This document shows positions 7,616 through 17,400 of a stretch of 30,718 bases of DNA, in pieces. A program made the position numbers and the translations under genes. A model generated the notes under the pieces. That model was not told where the DNA came from. It searched no databases and saw nothing but the letters and a program-made list of their open reading frames with translations. This stretch comes from Palsa-147 sp036513895 (GTDB lineage Bacteria; Acidobacteriota; Terriglobia; Acidiferrales; UBA7541), in contig DATBYF010000149.1 in the NCBI GenBank assembly GCA_036513895.1, positions 1 to 30,718 on the forward strand. Direction: 5' to 3'. The stretch's first letter is position 1. Each line of letters starts with the position of its first letter.

Positions 7616-10600
7616 ATGATTCATCGGATTGTTCAATTCGCTCTAGGACAGCGCCTTTTAGTACTCATGGCAGCAGCGTTCGTGGTCATTGCCGGCGCGG
7701 TGTCGTTTCAGCGAATGCCTGTGGACGCGTACCCGGACCTTTCTCCTCCGCTCGTTGAGGTCATCACGCAGTGGCCCGGTCATGCAGCGGAGGAAATCGA
7801 GCGGCTGGTTACGCTTCCGATCGAACTGCAAATGAACGGCGTGCCGCAGATGGTATTCATGCGGTCGATTTCGCTCTATGGCTTGTCTGACGTCATCATG
7901 ACGTTCCAGGAAAGCGCGGACAACTATTTCGCCCGGCAGGTCGTATTTGAACGACTCTCAAATGCCACCCTACCTCAGGGCGTCACCGGCAGTCTGGCGC
8001 CCCTATCGAGCCCGTCCAACCTCGTCTATCGCTACGTAATTGAAAGTCCGGACCGCACTCCGCAAGAACTGAAGACCTACGAGGATTGGGTGATTGAACG
8101 CGCCTACAAGTCCGTGCCGGGCGTGGCCGACGATTCAGGTTTCGGCGGCACGGTGATGCAATATCAGGTACTACTGGATCCCGCCAAGATTTATAGCTAC
8201 CACGTTGCCCTGCCGCAAATCCTGACTGCCTTGGCCGCCAATAATGCTAATGCGGGTGGCGGTTTTTACTCGCAGGGTTCGCAATTCTTTTACGTCCGCG
8301 GTCTCGGATTGGTCACCAAAACCGAAGACATTGGCAACATCGTCGTAGGAAATAACAACGGCGTGCCCGTACGCATTCGCGACATTGGTGACGTCACCAT
8401 CGGCAACGCTCCTCGCCTCGGAGAGTTCGGTTTCCAGAACGATGACGACAGAGTCGAAGGCGTTATCCTGATGCTCACCGGCGAGCAGACGCAGAACGTC
8501 CTAAAACGAGTCGAAGCAAAGACCACGGAGATCAACCGCGATCTCCTGCCGCAGGATGTGAAGGTCCGGCCCTACTACGACCGGAGCGACCTGGTGCAGG
8601 TGACCATCGATACCGTGGAGCATAACCTGCTGCTCGGAATGGCTTTGGTCTTCATCGTTTTGATTTTCTTCCTAGTCAGCGTACGCGCGGCGATCATCGT
8701 CGCTCTGACCATTCCGCTGAGCTTGCTGTTCTCTTTCATTTTCCTGCACGGGCGCGGCATCCCGGCGAACTTGCTTTCCATCGGCGCGATCGATTTCGGG
8801 ATCATCATCGACGGCACAGTGGTCATGATGGAAAACATTTATCGCGAGTTGGCCGCGCGTGACGGCCAGGAATACAAGCTTCACGAAGTGATTATCGCGG
8901 CGGCGCATGACGTGGACCGGCCCATTTTTTATTCGATCGCCGTCATCCTCGCCGGATACCTTCCCATCTACGCGCTCACCGGCCCCTCTGGCAAGCTGTT
9001 CCACCCGATGGCGGAAACGATGTCTTGGGCGCTGCTCGGTTCGCTGATCTTCACCCTCACACTCGTTCCTGTGCTTGCCTCCTACTGGTTCACCCACGGT
9101 GTGAAGGAAAAGGTAAACCGCGTGTACGAATGGCTGAAAGACGAATACGCGTCGGAACTCCGTTGGTGCCTGGACCGCCCGAATCTCACGATGATATTGG
9201 CCACCATTATTTTCGGCGCTTCGCTTCTTCTGATTCCGTTCATCGGCGGTGAGTTCATGCCCCATCTCGACGAAGGAGCGATGTGGGTGCGTGCCACGAT
9301 GCCCTACACGATCTCCTTCGAAGAGGCTGCCAAATTTGCCCCGCAGATTCGGAAAATCCTGATGGCGTACCCTATGGTTACCGAGGTCGGATCAGAACTT
9401 GCTCGTCCGGACGACGGGACCGACCCCACCGGATTTTTCAACTGCGAATTTTACGTCGGGCTGAAACCCTACAAGGACGCGACTTGGAAGCGTGGATCGA
9501 TTCATAACAAAGCGGATCTAACTAAAGACATTCAGAAGAAAGTCGAATCGTATCCCGGTGTAATTTTCAATTTTACTCAGCCAGCCGAAGACGCTGTGGA
9601 CGAGGCGCTCACGGGCTTGAAAAGCGCGCTCGCCGTGAAAATTTTTGGCCCGGATCTGCAGGTACTCGAAGACAAGGCCGTGGAAATCAAGCGCGTGCTG
9701 CAGCAGGTGCCCGGCTTCACCGAACTGACTGTCGTTCGGGAGCTGGGACAACCCAGCGTGAAGATCGACGTGGACCGCGAAAAAATCGCGCGCTATGGAA
9801 TCAACGTATCCGATGTCGAGGGCGTGATTCAGGCCGCGGTGGGCGGCCAGGCGGCCACGCAAGTGATTCAGGGCGAGCAGTTGTTTGATTTGGTGGTGCG
9901 CATGAAACCGGAATATCGCTCGAGCACGCACGCCATCGGCAATTTGCTGGTGCCGACTCCTTCGGGACAGCAGGTGCCAATTTCCGAGCTGGCCACCATC
10001 ACTCAGGGCAATGGTGCGTCGTTCATTTATCGCGAGAATAATTCGCGCTACATCGGAGTTCAATTCAGTATCGAGGGACGTGACCTGGCCCGCGCAGTGG
10101 ATGAGGCGCAGAAGGCTGTGCAGTCGTCGGTCAAACTGTCGCAGGGCTACCGCCTGGACTGGGGCGGTGAATACAGCGAATACGTCGCCGCACGACAACA
10201 GTTCCTAGTTATCGGCCCTCTTGCTATTCTCTTGATCTTTACGATCTTGTTCGCGCTCTACGGAAATTTTAAGTTCCCGCTTACAGTGGTCATCGGCGTG
10301 GTGATGACTGAACCGGTCGGGGCTTTGCTGGCGCTCAAGCTCACGCACACTACTTTCAGCGTCTCTTCCGTTCTAGGGCTGCTCGTGCTGATGGGCGTAT
10401 CGGCGGAGACTGCAATCATCAACGTTTCCTATATCAATAAGTTGCGTCTCGAAGGATTTGGGATCCGCAAAGCGACGCTCGAGGGATCGCTAATCCGGCT
10501 CCGGCCAATCATGATGACGGCGCTGGTCGCTTGCCTGGGCCTTCTGCCTGCGGCGCTCTCCACCGGTGTTGGCTCGGACTCGCAGAAACCGTTTGCGATC

Positions 10601-10702
10601 GTCATTGTGGCGGGACTCATCTCACGACTATTCCTGGGAATTATCGTGAGCCCTGTGCTCTACCAGATGGTGGCGCGCGACGGCGACGTCTTGCAGGTAT
10701 GA
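7616..10702 (+). CDS. Heavy-metal efflux RND pump (CzcA/CusA family)
   Basis: This 1028-residue inner-membrane proton-driven pump exports metal cations through the adaptor and TolC-like channel. It has the family N-terminus (first TM, then VDAYPDLSPPLVEVITQWPGHAAEEIERLVTLPIE), two large periplasmic loops, and two sets of TM helices including NLLLGMALVFIVLIFFLVSVRAAIIVALTIPLSLLFSF. In TM4 the proton-relay signature is intact: D393, D399 and E406 in DFGIIIDGTVVMMENI have the spacing of the essential D402/D408/E415 of Cupriavidus CzcA. The length is typical. ATG 7616 lies 16 nt after the adaptor gene, with a GAGGA about 13 nt upstream. Metal specificity (divalent cations versus Cu/Ag) is not decided here. 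Confidence 0.95.
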   Translation: MIHRIVQFALGQRLLVLMAAAFVVIAGAVSFQRMPVDAYPDLSPPLVEVITQWPGHAAEEIERLVTLPIELQMNGVPQMVFMRSISLYGLSDVIMTFQESADNYFARQVVFERLSNATLPQGVTGSLAPLSSPSNLVYRYVIESPDRTPQELKTYEDWVIERAYKSVPGVADDSGFGGTVMQYQVLLDPAKIYSYHVALPQILTALAANNANAGGGFYSQGSQFFYVRGLGLVTKTEDIGNIVVGNNNGVPVRIRDIGDVTIGNAPRLGEFGFQNDDDRVEGVILMLTGEQTQNVLKRVEAKTTEINRDLLPQDVKVRPYYDRSDLVQVTIDTVEHNLLLGMALVFIVLIFFLVSVRAAIIVALTIPLSLLFSFIFLHGRGIPANLLSIGAIDFGIIIDGTVVMMENIYRELAARDGQEYKLHEVIIAAAHDVDRPIFYSIAVILAGYLPIYALTGPSGKLFHPMAETMSWALLGSLIFTLTLVPVLASYWFTHGVKEKVNRVYEWLKDEYASELRWCLDRPNLTMILATIIFGASLLLIPFIGGEFMPHLDEGAMWVRATMPYTISFEEAAKFAPQIRKILMAYPMVTEVGSELARPDDGTDPTGFFNCEFYVGLKPYKDATWKRGSIHNKADLTKDIQKKVESYPGVIFNFTQPAEDAVDEALTGLKSALAVKIFGPDLQVLEDKAVEIKRVLQQVPGFTELTVVRELGQPSVKIDVDREKIARYGINVSDVEGVIQAAVGGQAATQVIQGEQLFDLVVRMKPEYRSSTHAIGNLLVPTPSGQQVPISELATITQGNGASFIYRENNSRYIGVQFSIEGRDLARAVDEAQKAVQSSVKLSQGYRLDWGGEYSEYVAARQQFLVIGPLAILLIFTILFALYGNFKFPLTVVIGVVMTEPVGALLALKLTHTTFSVSSVLGLLVLMGVSAETAIINVSYINKLRLEGFGIRKATLEGSLIRLRPIMMTALVACLGLLPAALSTGVGSDSQKPFAIVIVAGLISRLFLGIIVSPVLYQMVARDGDVLQV

Positions 10703-10835
10703 GATTCACGACGTATATGAAACGCTCGGAACTGGCTAATTCGGCAGGAATGTCGCCGAGGTTTGGTCTCGTGCGACACCCTTTCCGGTGTATTTGCGTC
10801 TAATCGGCTGATTGGTGGTATATGCTGGCGGCTGG

Positions 10836-11138
10836 ATGAACTCAGGTTCGAATTCGGGGCTTGGCAGGCACAGGTTGTTGGCAGTATGCCTTGCGCTGCT
10901 GGCTCTGCTGTTTATTACAGCGGAGTCGAGCCTCGCTCATAATCACGACGACACGTCTTCGGCAACCTGCCCGGTCTGCCATATGGCGCAACAGGCGCCG
11001 GTGCAGACAGCCGTTGCTGTTAAGCTGCCCGTACTTTTCGCCGTAGCCTGGCGCGTGCCAGGTGAAGTACTCGCGCCGGAACTCGAGCAACTGCCCGGAG
11101 ACAATCCGTCCAGGGCGCCTCCTTCGTCTTCGATTTAA
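10836..11138 (+). CDS. Small secreted or membrane-anchored His/Cys protein (CPxCH family), downstream member
   Basis: This 100-residue protein is homologous to that of 4687-5010. It shares a basic start, a single hydrophobic/signal segment (LLAVCLALLALLFITAESSLA), H-N-H-D-D-T-S-S-A-T-C-P-V-C-H, a central K-L-P-V-L and the terminal R-A-P-P-S. The shared block reads approximately H-x-H-D-x-x-S-x-x-T-C-P-[IV]-C-H. The hydrophobic segment ends in A-x-A-like sequence, so it could be cleaved and released to the periplasm. ATG 10836 is in frame with an upstream TTG at 10812; neither has a clear ribosome-binding site. The gene lies 133 nt after the RND pump gene and 105 nt before a TonB receptor gene. 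A role as metal-binding accessory or sensor is inferred only from residues and position. Confidence 0.72.
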   Translation: MNSGSNSGLGRHRLLAVCLALLALLFITAESSLAHNHDDTSSATCPVCHMAQQAPVQTAVAVKLPVLFAVAWRVPGEVLAPELEQLPGDNPSRAPPSSSI

Positions 11139-11157
11139 ACCTCCCAACAAGTGTCAT

Positions 11158-11180
11158 GCCGCTCCGCAACGCGGAGTGGC
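11158..11180 (+). other. Strong stem-loop between the second CPxCH gene and the TonB receptor gene
   Basis: A 10-bp stem (one G-U wobble in RNA) with a 3-nt AAC loop: GCCGCTCCGC pairs with GCGGAGTGGC. It starts 20 nt after the stop of the small gene, almost the same spacing as the hairpin after the first CPxCH gene. No T-tract follows, so an intrinsic terminator is unlikely. An mRNA processing, stability or attenuation element upstream of the receptor gene fits better. Confidence 0.5.
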
Positions 11181-11243
11181 CCCTATTCCACTCATACACC
11201 GGGCAGCCTGATTGGGCCATTGCCCATCCCGTGGGAGGGACAA

Positions 11244-14099
11244 ATGAATCGAGTCATACGCAATTTCCGCATATTGGCATTGCTAGCTTTGTGTCTTGGC
11301 GCAGAGGCCTCCGTTTGCGCGCAATCGTCCGGTACTTCAGGCAGCGTGGGTGGCACTGTTGTTGATCCCTCTGGCGCCGTCGTCGTTGGCGCAACCGTAG
11401 AGGTGCAGAATCCCGTGAGCGGATTTACGCGCACGGCTACGACGGACAGCTCGGGGAATTTCATCGTCCATAACGTTCCGTTCAATCCGTATCATCTGAC
11501 CGTCATTGCAAGCGGCTTTGACGGATACGTTCAAGACGTCAGCGTTAATTCGACGGTGCCGATTCTCCTAAAAATCTCTCTCAAGATTACAGGTACAAGT
11601 ACCTCGGTGCGAGTCGAGTCTTCTGGGGAAGATCTTCTTGAAACGGATTCCACTGCCCACACGGACGTGGATCGCGCGCTCTTCGAAAAGCTTCCGCTTG
11701 AGAGCGCATCGTCCTCGCTTAGCTCTCTCGTAACGCTCTCCACTCCGGGAATTGCGGCGGATTCGAATGGTCTGTTTCATGGGCTGGGCGACCACGCATC
11801 GAATTCGTTTTCCATCGACGATCAACCGATCACCGATCAACAAAGCAAAGTGTTTTCAAATCAACTGCCGGTAGCTGCTGTGCAATCCATGGAAGTGATT
11901 GAGGGCGCGCCGCCAGCCGAGTTCGGCGACAAGACAAGCGTAATTATTGTGGTCACCACTCGCTCGGGCCTCGGCGTCACGACTCCTCATGGCAGCGTGA
12001 CGTCTTCCTACGGCTCCTTCGGCTCGGTCAACGCAGGATTCGACCTTTCCTATGGCGGGCAGAAGTGGGGCAATTTCATCGGGGCAAACGGCCTGAATAC
12101 TGGACGATTCCTCGACGGGCCCGAGTATGTCGTTATGCACGACAAGGGTAACGAAGAGAACGTTTTCGATCGTTTCGATTTCAAGCCTTCCCAATCGGAC
12201 ACAATTAATTTCAACTTCGGCTATACGCGTTCGTGGTTTCAGACGCCAAACTCGTATGATGCCGAGAATGCGACTGGTTGGTCAGGGCTCGTTGTGCCGG
12301 CAACATGTCCCATCGGGCAAATCGGTTCCTGCGGTGGCTTGGGCCCGAACGGCGAAGTGGTCGGCGTCCAGGACCAGCGCTCGAAGATTGGAACGATCAA
12401 CATTGCGCCCGCTTGGACGCGATTGATCAATTCGAACACCGTGTTAACGGTCGGCGCCTTCTTCCGGCAAGACAGATACAACTATTACCCCAGTGATGAC
12501 CCGTTCGCTGATCTCTCGCCCGATCTCCAGCTTCAGACCGTAGGCCAGAGCCGCCGTCTAACGAATATCGGCGGTCGCGCAAGCCTGTCGTATGTGAGAG
12601 GCATAAACAATATCAAGGCCGGGATTATCGTCGAAGATACGCTTCTTACGGAAAACGATAACATCGGAATCGTAGATCCCACGGCGAACGCGGTCTGCCT
12701 ATTCGCCGCCACTCTGGCTCCCGACACAAATCCGTTACTGACAAATCCAGCGGCTTGTGTCGGACCTCTTCAGCCAAACGTCGGTCAAGGCATTAACAAC
12801 GGGGCTTCGATACCGGCGTTTAACCCTTTGCTGGCTTGTTACGACTTGACCAGGACGGTACCGTTGCCCGCCTCTGACGGTTGCCCGAATTCGACCAGCA
12901 GCTCGTTCGCTTATAACGGCAGCGCCGGCATTAAGGAGGTGGCGCTATACCTTGAGGATACGATTACCAAAAATAATTGGACGTTTAACGTTGGCCTCCG
13001 TGGGGATATCTACGACGGAATCACGAGTCAGAACCAAATCGAACCGAGACTCGGAGTTGCTTACAACGTCAAGCCGAGCAACACAGTGCTGCGCGTTTCT
13101 TACGCTCGCACTCTCGAAACGCCGTTCAATGAGAACCTCGTTCTGGCCAGCGAGGGATGCCTAAACCCAGTTATCAGCGCCATCATGTCTTCGACAATCA
13201 GTCCGTGCGTGGCGACGACGCCGCTAAGCCCCGGATGGCGCAACGAATTTCACGCCGGATTGCAGCAAGCGTTCGGTAAATACTTCGTGCTAGACGGCGA
13301 GTACATCTGGAAGTACACGCACAAAGCCTACGACTTCAGCGTCCTGGGCGACACGCCGATTACCTTCCCGATCGAGTGGAGCAGGTCGAAAATCCCTGGC
13401 TACGCGATCCGCGGCACCGTGCCGAACTTCCATGGCTTGACGGCGTTTGTCGTCATGTCGCACGTGGCAGCGCGTTTCTTTGAACCGCAGGTCAGCGGAA
13501 TTGGCGCTGCGCCAGTCGGTTCCGAGGTGTTTCGAATCGACCACGACGAAAAGTTCAACGAAACAACTCACGTACAATACCAGCCGTGGAAGCGGGCGCC
13601 GTGGCTCGGGTTCAACTGGCGCTACGACAGCGGTCTTGTCGCTGGCCCGGTTCCCTGCGTGGGTGGCAATTGCGCGAATGGACCTAACGGCGGTGGGCCC
13701 GACAACTTGGTGGACACGTCCATCATCACTCCCGATCAGCAATTTCAGGCGGGTCTTTTCTGCGGCCCGGTTCGCGCCACGCCGACAACGCCGATTAGTT
13801 CGAGTTTCGGCGTCAACTTGTGTCCGGGATCGATGTATGGCTCGACACTGATCTCTATCCCGGCGCCAAACACGGAGAACGATGACCACAATCCTCCGCG
13901 TATCGCGCCGCGCAATCTATTTGACGTGGCGCTCGGGCACGACAACCTCTTCAACGGCGACAGGTACAAGTGGAGCGTTCGTTTCACGGCGATCAACATA
14001 ACGAACAAATACGCGCTCTATAATTTCTTGTCGACGTTCAGTGGCACGCATTACGTCTCGCCGCGCGCACTCACGGCCGAGATCGGTTTTCACTTCTAA
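11244..14099 (+). CDS. TonB-dependent receptor with N-terminal carboxypeptidase-regulatory-like domain (Oar-like)
   Basis: This 951-residue outer membrane protein starts at ATG 11244, preceded by GGGAGGG with 4-nt spacing, and begins with a signal peptide (MNRVIRNFRILALLALCLGAEASVCAQS). Next comes a CarboxypepD_reg-like beta-sandwich: GSVGGTVVDPSGAVVVGATVEVQN, then TDSSGNFIVHNVPFNPYHLTV. A plug-like region follows (FSIDDQPITDQQSKVFSNQLP, VQSMEVIEGAPPAEFGDKTSVIIVVTTRSG), then a long beta-barrel ending in aromatic F-H-F, typical of barrel termini. It should import or bind a large or scarce ligand using TonB energy. No STN domain or TonB box was recognised. The position behind the Czc operon and CPxCH gene suggests a metal-related ligand, but that is inference. 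No Fur box was seen upstream. Confidence 0.9.
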   Translation: MNRVIRNFRILALLALCLGAEASVCAQSSGTSGSVGGTVVDPSGAVVVGATVEVQNPVSGFTRTATTDSSGNFIVHNVPFNPYHLTVIASGFDGYVQDVSVNSTVPILLKISLKITGTSTSVRVESSGEDLLETDSTAHTDVDRALFEKLPLESASSSLSSLVTLSTPGIAADSNGLFHGLGDHASNSFSIDDQPITDQQSKVFSNQLPVAAVQSMEVIEGAPPAEFGDKTSVIIVVTTRSGLGVTTPHGSVTSSYGSFGSVNAGFDLSYGGQKWGNFIGANGLNTGRFLDGPEYVVMHDKGNEENVFDRFDFKPSQSDTINFNFGYTRSWFQTPNSYDAENATGWSGLVVPATCPIGQIGSCGGLGPNGEVVGVQDQRSKIGTINIAPAWTRLINSNTVLTVGAFFRQDRYNYYPSDDPFADLSPDLQLQTVGQSRRLTNIGGRASLSYVRGINNIKAGIIVEDTLLTENDNIGIVDPTANAVCLFAATLAPDTNPLLTNPAACVGPLQPNVGQGINNGASIPAFNPLLACYDLTRTVPLPASDGCPNSTSSSFAYNGSAGIKEVALYLEDTITKNNWTFNVGLRGDIYDGITSQNQIEPRLGVAYNVKPSNTVLRVSYARTLETPFNENLVLASEGCLNPVISAIMSSTISPCVATTPLSPGWRNEFHAGLQQAFGKYFVLDGEYIWKYTHKAYDFSVLGDTPITFPIEWSRSKIPGYAIRGTVPNFHGLTAFVVMSHVAARFFEPQVSGIGAAPVGSEVFRIDHDEKFNETTHVQYQPWKRAPWLGFNWRYDSGLVAGPVPCVGGNCANGPNGGGPDNLVDTSIITPDQQFQAGLFCGPVRATPTTPISSSFGVNLCPGSMYGSTLISIPAPNTENDDHNPPRIAPRNLFDVALGHDNLFNGDRYKWSVRFTAINITNKYALYNFLSTFSGTHYVSPRALTAEIGFHF

Positions 14100-14350
14100 A
14101 CAACAACCGCAGCCACGCTGCGAATACGCGAAACAGCCATACAAATGGCATCGATTTTGTTACGATTAGAAAATCGCTATGCTATTTGTTTTGTTATGGT
14201 TACAGGAATTTCTAATCGTTTGCTGTTACGATTAGATTTGATGGGCCGTCCTGTGATTTAGCGACGGAGAGGGCTCCTTCAAAGCGTGCCAAATCTTGGT
14301 GCGCGCTCCATGAGATATCGGAGTGTCACGAATTCCTTACAAATCTCTAG
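14100..14350. repeat. AT-rich intergenic region with three ACGATTAGA motifs
   Basis: Between the two TonB receptor genes the 9-mer ACGATTAGA occurs directly at 14162-14170 and 14228-14236 and inverted (TCTAATCGT) at 14211-14219. The last two form a 9-8-9 inverted repeat. A further inverted repeat, CGATTTT/AAAATCG, spans 14152-14176. The region is more AT-rich than its surroundings and contains no gene. It could hold an operator for an unidentified regulator or weak terminator hairpins for the upstream gene. Confidence 0.5.
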
Positions 14351-14379
14351 TTGACACTTTGTTTCAACTACGCTACCGT
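14351..14379 (+). promoter_or_regulatory. Predicted sigma70-type promoter of the second TonB receptor gene
   Basis: A consensus -35 TTGACA (14351-14356) is followed after 17 nt by TACCGT (14374-14379), which matches the -10 consensus at positions 1, 2 and 6. The predicted transcription start falls near 14386, at the edge of the Fur palindrome and about 50 nt before the start codon. Confidence 0.6.
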
Positions 14380-14386
14380 GCTGGCC

Positions 14387-14407
14387 AGTTGATAATCATT
14401 ATCAACT
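14387..14407. promoter_or_regulatory. Fur box (perfect palindrome) at the TonB receptor promoter
   Basis: A perfect 21-bp palindrome with 10-nt arms around a central C contains TGATAATCATTATCA, an exact match to the classical 7-1-7 Fur recognition motif (TGATAATNATTATCA). It lies 8 nt downstream of the predicted -10 box, across the expected transcription start, where a bound Fur-Fe2+ dimer would block transcription. The target gene is the TonB receptor starting at 14438. Confidence 0.85.
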
Positions 14408-14437
14408 AGAGTTTCCCCTAAGGGCGGTTCTAATCCA

Positions 14438-17400
14438 ATGGCTCGATGCGGGTTAAGGCGCCGGATTTCATGGTTTCTGCTGCCTCTCGTATTTTTTGTA
14501 TTCGTACAGATAGTCGCGGCCGGTGTCGGCGGGAGTATCTCTGGAACGGTGAAGGACTCGAGCGGTGCCTTGATTCCGAAGGCGACAGTGACGGCGACAA
14601 ATAGCGACACCGGAATCCGGCAAACCAGAGTGACTGATGACAAGGGCTACTATTCATTCACCAGCCTTCTGATCGGCCACTACGATCTGGAAGTTGTAAG
14701 CGGGGCCTTCAGGCCATACCGGCGCACGGGAATCGTCCTCGATGCGAACAGCGCGCTGACGATCGACGCGGTTCTGGAGGTGGGCGGGCGGGCAGACGCC
14801 GTCACGGTCGTCGACAACCAACTCCATGTGGAAACGATGAGTACGCAGATGGGCGAGGTGATCATGGGCGCACAGATGACCGCGGTGCCGCTCAACGGGC
14901 GAAGCTACACGGATCTGCTCGCGCTGCAGCCTGGCGTGGTGCCGGTGACATCCATCACCTCCGAAACCGTGCAGGACGTGGGAGCAAGTGCGCTCTCACC
15001 CTCGGGTAACTTGAATCCCGGAACGATCTCGATCAACGGCCAAAGGGAATTTGCAAACGCCTACATCGTGAACGGAAGCGATTCCGAGGAAGATGTGAAC
15101 ATGGGCGCGGCAATCGTCCCAAACCTGGACTCCATTGCCGAGTTCCGGATTCTTACCAGCAATTTCGACGCGGAGTACGGCGAGTTCAGCGGCGGCCAGA
15201 TCAACGTAGTTACAAAATCCGGCACGAATCAATTTCACGGCGATGCCTTCGAATTCCTACGCAACACCAATCTCGACGCGCGCAATTATTTCTCTCCCGG
15301 GCGCGGTGCGTTCAACCAAAATCAGTTTGGCGGGACGATTGGAGGGCCAATCCGCAGGAACAAGATTTTCTTCTTCGGAGACTATCAGGGAACGCGGTCG
15401 ACGCAGGGAGTGGACACGGAAAGGATTCCTGTCCCATCGACGGCGGATCGCACGGGCGATCTGCTGGATCTGGCGGATTCGTTTGTAACCACGGATGCGA
15501 AAGGAAACACGGTCCCCACGACGGTGAGCGGACCGTATTGGGAGAGCCTGCTATCGCAGAAGCTGGGCTATCCGGTTTCACTGAACGAGCCCTACTACAC
15601 GCCGGGATGCACGGCGGCCAACTGTGTTTTTCCCAACGCCGTGATTCCGCAGAGCGCGTGGTCCGCCCCGGCAACAAACCTCTTGCAATACATTCCGCGG
15701 GCAAACAACGCGAACGGCACTTTCTCTACGTCATCCTTCAATCAAACTTTGCGGGACGATAAAGGCGCTTACCGGACCGACGCCGACACACATTGGGGCC
15801 TCCTCAACGCCTACTACTTTCTCGACGATTGGTCTGAAAACAATCCTTATCCGGTCGCGCAAGGCGGCGCCAACGTTCCGGGTTTCAACGCGCTCTACAC
15901 GGGGCGCGCGCAACTGCTCGAACTCGGCGACACGAAAACATTGAGCGCGAGTACGTTGAATGAATTCCGTTTCAGCTACATGCGTGATGCGGTGGACCTG
16001 GGCAAGCCGGTAGGAGAAGTTGGCGTCAGCCTGGCGTCACAAGGCTTCGAAGTGGGCCAGGGAACGCCGGGAATCGTGGCGCTATCGCCGAACACCGTAG
16101 GTGTGGAGAGTGTGGGCTTCAACAGCTACACCATTGGAACAAACACGAACGAGTTGAAACAGTACGGCAACACGTTTCAGTGGCTCGACGACTTCTCCAA
16201 AGTCATGGGAACCCATACGATCAAAGCGGGCGGTGAGTTCCACTATGATCAGCTCAACGTCGACGCGATAGCGCAGTTCAACGGGAGTTTCCTATTCTTC
16301 GGAACTGAGACTGGCTCGGACTTCGCGGATTTTCTGCTGGGAATTCCAAGCCAGTACAACCAGAGCCAGTTACAGCCGTTTCTCGGCCGGAACAAGTACC
16401 TCGGCCTTTACGCGCAGGATAGCTGGCGAATATCGCGCAGTCTGACTTTGAATTACGGCCTGCGTTGGGATCGGATCGAACCGTGGTACGAGAAGCACAA
16501 CCAGATCGCGACGTTCGAGCCGGGCAAACAATCCGTCGTTTTCCCCGGAGCTCCTGCCGGTATCCTTTATCCCACGGACCCAGGCGTGCCGCGGACGTTA
16601 GCGCCGCCGGGAAATCTGGGCTTTGCGCCTCGTATCGGCTTGGCGTACTCGCCGAGCGTGTCCGGGGACGGCGTACTCGCGAAGCTACTCGGCGGCCCCG
16701 GCAACACGAGCATACGGGCTAGCTACGGAATGTTCTACACGGCGATCGAGGCGCTCACGATCGGCGTGATGAGCGCCAACGCGCCCTACGGAACCACGTA
16801 CACGAGCCCAGCTCCGCCGCTCTTTGCCACGCCGTTTGTTACCGCCGCGACCGGACAGAACCGCGGCCAGTACTTCCCGGTTACGCTCGCTCCGTGGGGC
16901 ACGAGTGCGAGCCATCCCGACGCCAGCGTCAATTGGTCTCAGTTCGAGCCCATTACAGGGATTCCCAACTATCCGACGAGCAATCGCATTCCTTACGCCG
17001 AGGAATACATGTTGTCTCTCGAGCGCAGCCTGGGAGCCAAGACAGTACTCAGCGCGAGTTACGTCGGCACGCAGGCGCATCGGCTTCTCGTGCTCGTGGA
17101 AGCGAACCCCGGCGACCCATCGCTGTGCTTGTTCCTGAGCAATCCCGCCAATCTGGCAGCGGGACAAACGCCGTGCGGGCCATTCGGAGAAGACAGCCAA
17201 TACATCACGGCGACAGGGAAGGTTTACAACGGTACCCGCGGCCCTCTGGGATCGAATTTCGGCAGTAACGCGAATCAGGCGACGGCGGGGAATTCGAACT
17301 ACAACTCCTTACAACTTACGCTGCACCATACCGGCAAACGCTTGGACATATTAGCGGGATACACGTACAGCAAGTCGTTCGATCAATCCTCAAACGTCGG

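Noticed and set aside
13290..13889. Minus-strand open frame of 199 codons inside the first TonB receptor gene
   Set aside because: Antisense shadow of a well-supported coding region, without recognisable features.
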